The notes: generated by a model from the letters alone, not told the origin. Positions 25,251 to 33,257 are shown, counted from the stretch's first letter. The stretch is DNA of 44,121 bases from an uncultured Bacteroidales bacterium (GCA_902760965.1 CACWIN010000010.1:1-44121); one strand, 5' to 3'. Numbers and translations: made by a program.

Positions 25251-26855
25251 ATGAAAAAACTATTACTTGGCGATGAAGCCATTGCACAGGGTGCTATTGA
25301 TGCTGGATTGAGCGGTGTATACGCATATCCGGGCACACCCTCTACCGAAATTACGGAATATATACAGGGTTACTGCAAAAAGAACCCTGACCAGAAGATA
25401 CATAACCGATGGTGCACCAACGAGAAAACAGCTATGGAGGCTGCTCTCGGTATGTCATTTGCCGGCAAGCGTGCTCTTGTATGCATGAAACACGTAGGCA
25501 TGAACGTAGCTGCCGACCCGTTTGTAAACTCATCCATCACCGGAGTAAACGGCGGTCTGATAGTACTCGTGGCCGATGACCCCTCAATGCACTCTTCACA
25601 GGATGAGCAGGACACCCGCTATTACGGCAAGTTTGCCTTGATTCCGGTATTGGAGCCCTCATCACAGCAGGAGGCATATGATATGATGTCATATGCTTAT
25701 GACCTGTCAGAGTCTCTAAAGCTCCCGGTACTTATGCGTACTGTTACCCGTCTGGCCCACTCACGTGCCGTGGTTGCCCTTAAGGAGAAACGTGAGCAGA
25801 ACGCTCTAAACCCCGTAAGCGGAGTACGTGACTGGGTGCTGCTGCCCGCAATTGCCAAGCGCCGTTACGCTTCACTTCTGGAACGTCAACCTGAGATAAT
25901 GCGTCTCTCTGTTGAATCTCCTTTCAACAGTTTCAAGGCACAGGCCAAGCGTTTCAAAATGGGTGCCATTGCCTGCGGTAACGCATACAACTACCTCTCA
26001 GAGTGCTATCCTGAGGGAATCCCGTTCCCCGTACTCAAGATTTCACAGTACCCAATACCTTCCGAGACAATCCGTACCATGGCCGAGCAGTGTGACTCAA
26101 TCATGGTAATTGAGGACGGACAGCCCTTTGTTGAGGAGCAGGTAGCAGGTATTCTCCCCACTGACTGCAAGATCATTGGCCGTCTGACAGGTGAACTGCC
26201 CCGTCAGGGAGAGCTCAACCCCGATATAGTAAAGGCCGCTCTGGGTCTGGCTCCGCTGCCGCATCCCCAGGTTGCCAAGAACGTTGTGGCACGTCCGCCA
26301 GCCCTCTGTCAGGGTTGTGGTCACCGCAGCGTATACGAGGCCATCAACATTGTACTCAAGGATTACAAGGATGCAAAGGTATTCGGTGATATAGGTTGCT
26401 ACACACTTGGTGCCTTGCCTCCTTTCCAGGCTCTTGACAGCACCGTCGATATGGGTGCCAGCATCACCATGGCCAAGGGTGCCGCCGATGCAGGCGTGTT
26501 CCCCGCAGTTGCAATCATAGGTGACAGCACATTCACCCACTCCGGTATGACCGGTCTGCTGGATGCCGTGAATGAGAACTCTCCTATCACAATCATCATA
26601 TCAGATAACCTCACAACCGGTATGACCGGCGGACAGGACAGTGCCGGCACCAACAAGTTTGAGGCTATCTGCCGTGGTATCGGCGTTGATCCCGATCACC
26701 TTAAGGTGGTTGTACCCCTGCCCCAGAATATGGAGGAGATTACACGCACCCTGCGTGAGGAGATTGAGTATCAGGGCCTGTCGGTAATCATACCGCGCCG
26801 TGAATGTATCCAGACACTTGCCCGTAAGGCAAAAGCTAAAGCCGCACAGAAATGA
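25251..26855 (+). CDS. iorA: Indolepyruvate:ferredoxin oxidoreductase alpha subunit, lacking the ferredoxin domain
   Basis: IorA oxidatively decarboxylates aryl pyruvates (indole-, phenyl-, hydroxyphenylpyruvate) to aryl-acetyl-CoA with ferredoxin, or runs in reverse under strong reduction. The N-terminal pyrimidine-binding domain starts GDEAIAQGAIDAGLSGVYAYPGTPSTEI. The TPP domain has CQGCGHRSVYEAI, GDIGCYTLGALPP and the GDSTFTHSGMTGLLDAVN metal-binding loop. At 534 residues it stops at the RRECIQTLARKAKAK segment. Classical archaeal IorA continues there into two [4Fe-4S] motifs. iorB overlaps by 4 nt, so no broken remnant can be hidden. Electrons must leave by a separate route. Confidence 0.93.
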   Translation: MKKLLLGDEAIAQGAIDAGLSGVYAYPGTPSTEITEYIQGYCKKNPDQKIHNRWCTNEKTAMEAALGMSFAGKRALVCMKHVGMNVAADPFVNSSITGVNGGLIVLVADDPSMHSSQDEQDTRYYGKFALIPVLEPSSQQEAYDMMSYAYDLSESLKLPVLMRTVTRLAHSRAVVALKEKREQNALNPVSGVRDWVLLPAIAKRRYASLLERQPEIMRLSVESPFNSFKAQAKRFKMGAIACGNAYNYLSECYPEGIPFPVLKISQYPIPSETIRTMAEQCDSIMVIEDGQPFVEEQVAGILPTDCKIIGRLTGELPRQGELNPDIVKAALGLAPLPHPQVAKNVVARPPALCQGCGHRSVYEAINIVLKDYKDAKVFGDIGCYTLGALPPFQALDSTVDMGASITMAKGAADAGVFPAVAIIGDSTFTHSGMTGLLDAVNENSPITIIISDNLTTGMTGGQDSAGTNKFEAICRGIGVDPDHLKVVVPLPQNMEEITRTLREEIEYQGLSVIIPRRECIQTLARKAKAKAAQK

Positions 26856-27424
26856 AAACAGATATAATTCTTGCAGGCGTAGGAGGACAAGGCATCCTCT
26901 CAATCGCCACAGTAATAGGTCAGGCCGCCCTTGAGGAGGACCTCTACATAAAGCAGGCCGAAGTTCACGGAATGAGCCAGCGTGGCGGTGATGTTCAGTC
27001 AAACCTGCGCATCAGCGACCAGCCCATTGCAAGTGACCTTATATCACTTGGCCAGGCTGATATCATCATAGCCATGGAGCCCATGGAGGCCCTGCGTTAC
27101 AAGCAGTACCTGAGCAAGGACGGCTGGGTTATCACATCATCCAACCCCTTTGTAAACATAGGCAACTATCCCGACCAGAACGCCATAATTGCCGAGCTCA
27201 AGGAACTTGGCAACGTGATTCTGATTGACACCGATGAACTGGGTAAGGAAAACAAGATGCCCAAGGCTGTGAACATGATACTGCTGGGTGCCGCATCAAA
27301 GGCCCTTAAGAGCATAAGTTTTGACAAACTCTGCCAGAGCGTACGCACCATATTTGGCGCCAAGGGCGATGCCATTGTAGATATGAATATAAAGGCCCTT
27401 GAGATAGGCCGCGACTGCAAATAA
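26852..27424 (+). CDS. iorB: Indolepyruvate:ferredoxin oxidoreductase beta subunit
   Basis: IorB (190 residues) is the gamma-type subunit of the 2-oxoacid oxidoreductase family. The opening TDIILAGVGGQGILSIATVIGQAA and the EVHGMSQRGGDVQSNLRI block are diagnostic and help bind CoA and shape the active site. It lies in an ATGA overlap with iorA, giving equal expression, and the aminotransferase start follows by 18 nt. It is full length and has no Fe-S motif. Confidence 0.95.
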   Translation: MKTDIILAGVGGQGILSIATVIGQAALEEDLYIKQAEVHGMSQRGGDVQSNLRISDQPIASDLISLGQADIIIAMEPMEALRYKQYLSKDGWVITSSNPFVNIGNYPDQNAIIAELKELGNVILIDTDELGKENKMPKAVNMILLGAASKALKSISFDKLCQSVRTIFGAKGDAIVDMNIKALEIGRDCK

Positions 27425-27442
27425 AAACAATTGAATCCACCG

Positions 27443-28768
27443 ATGAATACGATTATTCCCAAAAACGTTATAGATGATTTCCTCAAGAGTATAGAGGTTA
27501 CCGATATGAACAAGGCCTCCATCCGTCAGGTGCTGGCCTGCGCCATGAATGCCGAGAAGGTGACCGGCAAAGAGTTCATACATTTTGAGATGGGTGTACC
27601 CGGAATACCGGCTGCAGCCGTAGGTATCCAGGCTCAGAAAGAGGCCCTGGACCGCGGAGTTGCCTCCAAGTACCCCAACATTGAGGGAATAACCGAACTC
27701 AAGGAGCAGGCTGCCCGTTTTGTAAAGGCTTTCATCAACACCGATATCCAGCCCGGTCACTGCACTCCCACTTGCGGAGCCATGCAGGGCACATTCGCCG
27801 CATTCCTGCTCTGCTCGCAGGTTGACCCCAAGAAGGATACCATCCTGTTTATTGACCCGGGGTTCCCTGTTCAGAAGATGCAGTGCCAGGTTATGGGTGT
27901 CAAGTTCGCCCAGTTTGACGTGGCCGGGTTCCGTGCCGAGAAACTGGGACCCAAGTTGGAGAGTTACTTAGAGAAAGGCAACATTTGCTGCATTGTCTAT
28001 TCCAACCCCAACAACCCCAGTTGGATGTGCCTTACCGAGGAGGAGATAAAAACCATCGGTGGATTGGCCACAAAATATGATACCATCATCCTGGAGGACC
28101 TGGCCTACATGACCATGGATTTCCGTCGTGACGGTCTGGGCATACCTTTCAAGGCTCCCTATCAGGTTAGTGTATCACACTACACCGATAACTACATCAT
28201 GATGATAAGCGGCAGCAAGATTTTCAGCTATGCCGGCGAGCGTATCGCAGTAGCCTGCATATCAGATAAACTTGCCGAGCGCCACTTTGAGACTCTGCAG
28301 AAACGTTACAACATATCCCGCTTTGGCGCAGTATATGCATACGATATGCTTTACGCTATGTCATCGGGCGTAACCCACTCAGTACAGTGCGCTATGGCCG
28401 CCATGCTCAAGGCCGCATGTGATGGTACTTACCAGTTCCGCGAGGATATACGTGAGTACGCACGCCGGTCAGAGAAGATCAAGGAGGCTATGCTGCGCAA
28501 CGGATTCCATATCACTTATGATAAGGACCTGGAGGAGCCGGTAAGTAACGGATTTTACTTTACGTTCGGCTATAACCTTCCTGACGGCACACCCATGGAG
28601 GGCGGACAGCTTATGCATGAGCTGCTCTACTACGGAATAAGCGGAATAGTACTGTCATCGACCGGAAGCGACCGCCAGGGCATGCGCGGCTGCTCATCAA
28701 ATTTCCGTGATGACCAGTTCCCCATCCTTGAGGAACGCCTCCGCCTCTTCAACGAAGCTCACAAATAA
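27443..28768 (+). CDS. PLP-dependent aminotransferase, class I/II
   Basis: This 441-residue fold-type I enzyme interconverts an amino acid and a 2-oxo acid. I prefer ATG 27443 (MNTIIPKNV) over an upstream TTG at 27431. The PLP lysine is in the SGSKIFSYAGERIAV motif. The pattern YSNPNNPSWMCLTEEEI contains the substrate-carboxylate Asn, and ILEDLAYMTMDF the Asp-Tyr pair. In the final place of an arylpyruvate operon it most likely transaminates phenyl-, hydroxyphenyl- or indolepyruvate. The sequence alone does not prove aromatic specificity. Confidence 0.9.
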   Translation: MNTIIPKNVIDDFLKSIEVTDMNKASIRQVLACAMNAEKVTGKEFIHFEMGVPGIPAAAVGIQAQKEALDRGVASKYPNIEGITELKEQAARFVKAFINTDIQPGHCTPTCGAMQGTFAAFLLCSQVDPKKDTILFIDPGFPVQKMQCQVMGVKFAQFDVAGFRAEKLGPKLESYLEKGNICCIVYSNPNNPSWMCLTEEEIKTIGGLATKYDTIILEDLAYMTMDFRRDGLGIPFKAPYQVSVSHYTDNYIMMISGSKIFSYAGERIAVACISDKLAERHFETLQKRYNISRFGAVYAYDMLYAMSSGVTHSVQCAMAAMLKAACDGTYQFREDIREYARRSEKIKEAMLRNGFHITYDKDLEEPVSNGFYFTFGYNLPDGTPMEGGQLMHELLYYGISGIVLSSTGSDRQGMRGCSSNFRDDQFPILEERLRLFNEAHK

Positions 28769-28815
28769 GGATCCCGCCAAAGTGCGTAAATGCAACGGTT
28801 TTGCAGCGTATTTTT

Positions 28816-28847
28816 CTTGCACCCGCTTGGTAGGCTACATATTTTTG
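28816..28847 (+). promoter_or_regulatory. Promoter of the carboxypeptidase-regulatory-like gene
   Basis: CTTG (28816-28819), 20 nt, then TATTTTTG (28840-28847, full -7 match); the ATG is 23 nt downstream. It excludes the longer in-frame start at 28790, which lies upstream of the promoter. Confidence 0.72.
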
Positions 28848-28870
28848 CAGCAAAACCAACACGCGGAATT

Positions 28871-29356
28871 ATGAAAAAGACTATTGGAATTATTTTTGGT
28901 ATGCTGTTTTTGGGAACGGCAATCAACTCTGTATCTGCCCAGGACAAGCCAAAGGCCGGGGATCTGATTTACGGAACTGTTACTGATAGCCAGGGACCTG
29001 TAGCTGGAGTTGTCATTACCGAGAGAAACCGGTTTGACCGGATTATGGCTCAGGTAAAAACCGATGAAAACGGGAATTTTTCTTTCCGTCTGGTTAATCC
29101 TGATAATATGATCATGATTGCCGACGCTAATCATGAACCGGCAAAAATGGAGATAACCAAATGTCAATATCAGGTAACACTGGCTCCGGCAACTGTTGAT
29201 TACAGGCTTTTAGGAATAATAGTACCGGATACAATTAAACCGGAACATTTAAAACGTCAGGACATATACCTACCATATAGGGATGGCACCACATACGGTT
29301 CCATTCAGGAACTGTGTGACAATCTGTACCTGTCAAGGTTTGCTTATCTGCCTTAG
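28871..29356 (+). CDS. Exported carboxypeptidase-regulatory-like domain protein
   Basis: This is a 161-residue secreted protein. Residues 1-23 are a signal peptide (ending NSVSA) with Gln24 as the likely mature N-terminus. Residues about 30-95 fit the carboxypeptidase regulatory-like beta-sandwich (DLIYGTVTDSQGPVAGVVITER ... KTDENGNFSFRLVNPDN) that forms the N-terminal extension of SusC-type receptors. Here it stands alone, with no plug or barrel, so it could be a small surface adaptor or a TonB-linked accessory. The C-terminal 60 residues are unassigned. It converges on ugd. Confidence 0.78.
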   Translation: MKKTIGIIFGMLFLGTAINSVSAQDKPKAGDLIYGTVTDSQGPVAGVVITERNRFDRIMAQVKTDENGNFSFRLVNPDNMIMIADANHEPAKMEITKCQYQVTLAPATVDYRLLGIIVPDTIKPEHLKRQDIYLPYRDGTTYGSIQELCDNLYLSRFAYLP

Positions 29357-29387
29357 TAAAAGAACAATAAACATCCAATCATACCCT

Positions 29388-29402
29388 TGAGCCAACGGCT
29401 CA
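29388..29402. terminator. 15-nt palindrome on the ugd stop codon
   Basis: TGAGCCAACGGCTCA forms a 6-bp stem with a 3-nt loop. Its last three bases are the ugd stop (minus-strand TGA). Neither strand has a T-tract after it, so termination is uncertain. The reverse complement of the same 15-mer recurs at 39674-39688. Confidence 0.55.
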
Positions 29403-30671
29403 GTCGCGGCGGAAAAGGTCGCGGGTGTAGACCTTGTCCTGGACATCGTCCAGGCAGGCGTCGTAGCGGTTGGCTATGATTGAATCACAGCGGCGCTTGA
29501 ACTCTTCAAGATTGTTCACCACTTCACTTCCAAAGAATGTATCGCCATCCTTAAGGGTGGGTTCGTAAATGATTACTTTGGCGCCTTTTGCCTTAACGCG
29601 CTTCATTACGCCCTGAATTGAGCTCTGACGGAAGTTGTCGGAGTTTGATTTCATGGTCAGGCGGAATACTCCAACCGTGATTACTTTTTCCGATGCTTCG
29701 TTCCATGTGCTGTTGGCGGTATAGTAACCAGCCTTTTCCAATACACGGTCTGCAATAAAGTCCTTGCGGGTGCGGTTGCTGTCCACAATAGCCTGGATAA
29801 GGTTCTCGGGAACATCATTGTAGTTGGCCAGAAGCTGTTTGGTGTCCTTAGGCAGGCAGTAGCCACCGTAACCGAATGACGGGTTGTTGTAGTGGCTGCC
29901 AATACGCGGATCCAAGCCAACGCCGTCAATTATGGCACGGGTGTCAAGGCCTTTCATTTCGGCATAGGTATCAAGCTCGTTAAAGAAACTGACGCGCAGG
30001 GCAAGGTAGGTGTTGGCAAACAGCTTTACTGCCTCGGCCTCGGTTGTTCCCATGTAAAGGGTATCTATATTCTCCTTGATGGCTCCCTCCTGCAACAGGC
30101 GTGCAAATGTGTGGGCAGCCTCTTCAAGGCGCGGCACTTTTTTGTCAAATCCAACTATGATTCTTGAAGGATAAAGATTGTCATAAAGGGCCTTGCTCTC
30201 ACGCAGGAACTCAGGAGCGAATATGATATTGGGCACAACCACCTTCATGGTGCCGTCCTGCAGACGCTCGCGGTATGAGAACTTTTCACGTACGCTCTCA
30301 GTATAGCCTACGGGAATGGTTGACTTGATTACCATGATTGCATCGGGGTTTACCTTGAGCACAAGGTCTATCACCTCCTCAACATGACTGGTATCAAAGA
30401 AGTTCTTCTTGCTGTCATAGTTGGTGGGAGCGGCAATAACAACGAAATCAGCATCGGTATAGGCCTTTTCACCGTCCAGAGTGGCGGTCAGATCCAGTTC
30501 TTTCTCAGCCAGATATTTCTCAATATAATCATCCTGGATAGGTGATTTGCGGTTGTTTATAAGGTCCACTTTCTCCTTTACAACATCAACGGCTGTTACA
30601 TGATTCTTTTGAGCCAGCAATGTGGCCAATGACAGTCCTACATAACCTGTTCCTGCTACGGCAATCTTCAT
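29400..30671 (-). CDS. ugd: UDP-glucose 6-dehydrogenase
   Basis: Ugd (423 residues from the chosen ATG) oxidises UDP-glucose to UDP-glucuronate with NAD+, supplying precursors for capsule and lipopolysaccharide sugars. The N-terminal NAD motif is [14 protein letters not shown]. The catalytic Cys lies in [14 protein letters not shown]. The start at 30671 is preferred because the promoter -7 box (30703-30696) lies inside the longer frame that begins at 30698. The final motif [26 protein letters not shown] is typical of short bacterial forms. It ends inside a 15-nt palindrome, facing the carboxypeptidase-regulatory-like gene. Confidence 0.95.
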   Translation of the reverse strand: MKIAVAGTGYVGLSLATLLAQKNHVTAVDVVKEKVDLINNRKSPIQDDYIEKYLAEKELDLTATLDGEKAYTDADFVVIAAPTNYDSKKNFFDTSHVEEVIDLVLKVNPDAIMVIKSTIPVGYTESVREKFSYRERLQDGTMKVVVPNIIFAPEFLRESKALYDNLYPSRIIVGFDKKVPRLEEAAHTFARLLQEGAIKENIDTLYMGTTEAEAVKLFANTYLALRVSFFNELDTYAEMKGLDTRAIIDGVGLDPRIGSHYNNPSFGYGGYCLPKDTKQLLANYNDVPENLIQAIVDSNRTRKDFIADRVLEKAGYYTANSTWNEASEKVITVGVFRLTMKSNSDNFRQSSIQGVMKRVKAKGAKVIIYEPTLKDGDTFFGSEVVNNLEEFKRRCDSIIANRYDACLDDVQDKVYTRDLFRRD

Positions 30672-30695
30672 ATCGGTAATCATTAAAAGATGCTG

Positions 30696-30734
30696 CAAAG
30701 ATAAACCATTTGTAACAAAAATGGGTTACCTTTG
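30696..30734. promoter_or_regulatory. Palindromic bidirectional promoter between ugd and the cyclophilin gene
   Basis: Outward-facing -7 boxes occur at both ends: TATCTTTG on the minus strand (30703-30696) for ugd and TACCTTTG on the plus strand (30727-30734) for the cyclophilin gene. The two 16-nt arms (30696-30711, 30719-30734) match as an inverted repeat at 14 of 16 bases. TTTG sequences inside each arm are only 12-14 nt from the facing -7 box, closer than usual. Confidence 0.7.
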
Positions 30735-30758
30735 TGACTAATAAAACGTACATTCATA

Positions 30759-31604
30759 ATGAAATTCAAACTAATAGCAATTTTACTGATGGCAACAACT
30801 ATCAATTCCTGTGGCGGATGTTCATCGCAAAACGCCAACGCTCAGTCTGCCGAAAAAGAGACAAAGATACTTATCAAGACCACTGCCGGCGACATTACTA
30901 TCAAACTTTACAACGGGACTCCACAGCACAGGGACAATTTTATAAAACTGGTTCAGGAACACTATTATGACAGTCTGTTGTTTCACCGTGTAATACGTGA
31001 CTTTATGGTTCAGGCCGGTGATCCGGATTCCAGGAATGCGCCAAAACACAGCATGTTGGGAGCCGGAGGTCCCGGTTATAAGATTCCTGCCGAGATTGTA
31101 TATCCAAAATACTTCCATAAGCGCGGTGCGCTCAGTGCTGCCAGACAGGGTGATCAGGTAAATCCAGAAAGACAGTCATCGGGTTCACAATTCTATATTG
31201 TTACCGGAAAGAAATACAGTAAGTTCAGTCTTCAGGACATGGAGCAACGACTTGATGAACAGCAAACAGAGAGTATCTTTGACAAACTTGTTGGCCAAAA
31301 CCGCGATACCATTATGCGTATGCAGATGGCCGATGATTCCGAAGGACTCCGCAAACTCCAGAGTGAACTGAATGCAAAAACCCAGGAAATCCTAAAGCAA
31401 CAGGGACCGTTCCGTTTTACAAAGGAACAGGTAGATTCTTATACTTCCGTGGGCGGCACACCTTTCCTGGACAGCGAGTATACCGTTTTTGGAGAGGTTA
31501 TAGACGGAATGAAGGTGGTTGACAAGATTGAGCGTGCAGCAACCGACACCAATGACCGTCCTCTTAAAGACATTATGATTGTCACAATGGAGATAATAGA
31601 TTAA
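30759..31604 (+). CDS. Cyclophilin-type peptidyl-prolyl isomerase lipoprotein
   Basis: This is a 281-residue periplasmic lipoprotein with lipid Cys18 (TTINSC). The cyclophilin domain starts at about residue 36: TTAGDITIKLYNGTPQHRDNF, then LLFHRVIRDFMVQAGDP with the catalytic Arg, and SSGSQFYIVTGKKY. A charged helical insertion at about 155-225 splits the domain before the closing FLDSEYTVFGEVIDGMKVVDKI. This type of insertion is common in Bacteroidales cyclophilins. It is the second lipoprotein isomerase in the window, with the FKBP at 12166-13011. It is expressed from the shared palindromic promoter. Confidence 0.93.
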   Translation: MKFKLIAILLMATTINSCGGCSSQNANAQSAEKETKILIKTTAGDITIKLYNGTPQHRDNFIKLVQEHYYDSLLFHRVIRDFMVQAGDPDSRNAPKHSMLGAGGPGYKIPAEIVYPKYFHKRGALSAARQGDQVNPERQSSGSQFYIVTGKKYSKFSLQDMEQRLDEQQTESIFDKLVGQNRDTIMRMQMADDSEGLRKLQSELNAKTQEILKQQGPFRFTKEQVDSYTSVGGTPFLDSEYTVFGEVIDGMKVVDKIERAATDTNDRPLKDIMIVTMEIID

Positions 31605-31610
31605 TTATCT
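31591..31610. terminator. Palindrome spanning two convergent stop codons
   Basis: AGATAAT (31591-31597) pairs with ATTATCT (31604-31610) around a 6-nt loop. It contains the cyclophilin TAA (31602-31604) and the stop of the facing HhH gene (31605-31607). It is an AT-rich, weak stem and may serve both transcripts. Confidence 0.4.
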
Positions 31611-32330
31611 GAAATCCAGATAAGGTCTTAAACGTTCAAGGTCCTGTTCAGTAAACTCCTCAAGGAGTGACAACTGTTCAGGACCTTTTATTTTGCCCCT
31701 TTCGCGCCTGAACTCGATAATAGCTCTTGCCTGATAGAAATTCAGATAAGGATGCCGCCGCAATGATGTGAGGGATTCATCATTCACGCATATCCTGCTG
31801 ACTGGTATCGTATCGGGCAAAACAAACCATTTAATCAGTGAATCGGGCAACCCTTCAATCTCGATAAGTTGGTTGGTTGATACAAAACCGCCCAGCCTGT
31901 TCCTGTATGACAGTATCCTTGATGCATAATAAGCTCCTATGCCCGGCAAACTGACCAAAGTCAGACTGTCGGCGGCATTCAGGTCAATTGGTTGTAAAGG
32001 AGCTGTTTTTTGCGGAAAGCGTGATATGCGTTTTACAGTATCAAAAGATACGTTTTGTCTTACCGTATATGTTTTTGGTTCCGCTGGTTTGTATTGCTTT
32101 TTTGCTACAGGCTTTGATAAGCTGTCCCTTTTTGCGGGTTTGGGTTCAACACGTTTTTTCTGCTCGGTTATGCGTGGAATCCACTCCACTGTATCGGTCT
32201 GAGCAATAACGCCGTCAGAATGGTTGTTACCGGTTTGTACGCGTATAATTACTGAACCAAGAATTATTGCAAGCAACACAATTGTGGCAATCCTGTCGGA
32301 CTTGCTGAAATAGAATAAGTCTTTTTTCAT
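31605..32330 (-). CDS. Helix-hairpin-helix (ComEA-like) membrane-anchored protein
   Basis: This is a 241-residue protein with a single N-terminal hydrophobic segment (about 14-31) followed by a Lys/Pro-rich linker (about 45-105). Two helix-hairpin-helix regions follow: LNAADSLTLVSLPGIGAYYA (about 118-137) is the DNA-binding LPGIG hairpin type, and another begins near HPYLNFYQARAIIEFR. ComEA binds incoming DNA in transformation. Bacteroidota have similar proteins with no other competence genes nearby, so a competence role is possible but unshown. It starts 29 nt from the divergent VanZ ATG. Confidence 0.82.
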   Translation of the reverse strand: MKKDLFYFSKSDRIATIVLLAIILGSVIIRVQTGNNHSDGVIAQTDTVEWIPRITEQKKRVEPKPAKRDSLSKPVAKKQYKPAEPKTYTVRQNVSFDTVKRISRFPQKTAPLQPIDLNAADSLTLVSLPGIGAYYASRILSYRNRLGGFVSTNQLIEIEGLPDSLIKWFVLPDTIPVSRICVNDESLTSLRRHPYLNFYQARAIIEFRRERGKIKGPEQLSLLEEFTEQDLERLRPYLDFR

Positions 32331-32347
32331 GTGTTATGGTATTATTG

Positions 32348-32355
32348 TAATTTTG
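32348..32355 (+). promoter_or_regulatory. -7 box directly before the VanZ start
   Basis: TAATTTTG is a full -7 match ending only 4 nt before the ATG at 32360. Transcription would begin at or within the start codon. The -33 region (CTTTTTTC) is only a partial match. Confidence 0.5.
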
Positions 32356-32359
32356 TGGC

Positions 32360-32746
32360 ATGAAAGCGTTTCTCAAAAAGTATCCGTTATCATTATTGGT
32401 CATTGCAGCAGTACTGTTCTTGTCTCTGTTCAATCCTCCCAAGACAAAACTGGACGATGTAACCTTTATAGACAAGATTGCCCATCTTGCAATGTATGGA
32501 GGATTGGAGCTTGTAATATGGTTTGAATACCTGCGTTCACACTCTCAGATAAACGTTAAGAAAATAATCCTGTTGGCAATAATGGCTCCAATTGCGCTTG
32601 GCGGCCTTATTGAACTTGTCCAAATGTACCTGACTACAAACCGAAGCGGCGAATGGGCCGATTTTGCAGCCGATTCTATAGGCGTGCTCCTTGGAGCGGT
32701 AGCAGGTAATTACCAGCTCAGGCGCTGGGTCAAAAAACGGAACTGA
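32360..32746 (+). CDS. VanZ family membrane protein
   Basis: This is a 128-residue inner-membrane protein with about four hydrophobic helices. Motifs of the VanZ family are DKIAHLAMYGGLEL in the first half and GGLIELVQMYLTTNRSGEWADFAADSIGVLLGA in the second. VanZ proteins are associated with teicoplanin resistance in Enterococcus, but most family members have no known role in resistance, and none should be assumed here. It is a lone gene facing the CYTH gene end-to-end. Confidence 0.9.
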   Translation: MKAFLKKYPLSLLVIAAVLFLSLFNPPKTKLDDVTFIDKIAHLAMYGGLELVIWFEYLRSHSQINVKKIILLAIMAPIALGGLIELVQMYLTTNRSGEWADFAADSIGVLLGAVAGNYQLRRWVKKRN

Positions 32747-32758
32747 CAGGATTGACTG

Positions 32759-33235
32759 TTATTTGGGCCACTCCTTGTAAGGATGCTCGGCCAGATATGC
32801 GTTATAGTAACGATGGTCTCCGGTAACCTCCTTACCTATAAAATCCGGCTTGATGAATGATTCTCCCTCGGAACCCAGTTCCACTTCGGCCATAACCAAA
32901 CCCTCGTTTTCACCGTGGAATTCATCCACCTCAAATACATGTGGGCCGCTGTGTACCAGGTAACGGCGTTTTTCTATGGCTCCGCTCTGATGGAGTTCAA
33001 ACAGTTCACGGGCATCTTCGACCGGGATAAGGTGGTTCCATTCATAACGGCTCATACCCTTGCCGTCCGATGGGCCTTTGATTGTTAGGATAGCCTCCTT
33101 GTCGGTAATGCGTACACGTACTGAACGGCCGTTCTCATGAGCAATATAGCCCTGGAGAATGTCATAGTAACTGAATGCCTGTGTACGGTAGGAGTCATTC
33201 TTAACCAAAAACTTACGTTCAATCTCAATAGACAT
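32759..33235 (-). CDS. CYTH domain phosphohydrolase-like protein
   Basis: This 158-residue protein is a triphosphate tunnel metalloenzyme. The signature EIERKFLV (ExExK) starts at residue 4, from the ATG at 33235; the longer frame from 33289 lacks support. Alternating charged strands (VRVRITDKEAILTIKG, KRRYLV, FEVDEFHG, MAEVELGSE) build the tunnel that binds triphosphate and metal. Family members include class IV adenylate cyclase, thiamine triphosphatase and tripolyphosphatase, and short bacterial ones are often tripolyphosphatases. It follows prfB by 22 nt in the same direction. Confidence 0.9.
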   Translation of the reverse strand: MSIEIERKFLVKNDSYRTQAFSYYDILQGYIAHENGRSVRVRITDKEAILTIKGPSDGKGMSRYEWNHLIPVEDARELFELHQSGAIEKRRYLVHSGPHVFEVDEFHGENEGLVMAEVELGSEGESFIKPDFIGKEVTGDHRYYNAYLAEHPYKEWPK

Positions 33236-33257
33236 AGTATTAGTGTTTACGTTTTGT

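Noticed and set aside
26800..26900. Frameshift truncating iorA before a ferredoxin domain
   Set aside because: iorB begins within the last bases of iorA (ATGA overlap) and is itself full length, so no displaced ferredoxin coding sequence fits between them.
32360..32746. VanZ as a glycopeptide resistance gene
   Set aside because: No vanHAX or related genes are nearby, and most VanZ-family proteins have no shown role in resistance.
32744..32762. Palindrome at the VanZ/CYTH convergent junction
   Set aside because: Only a 5-bp imperfect stem (GACAG/CTGTT) is present, no better than chance.
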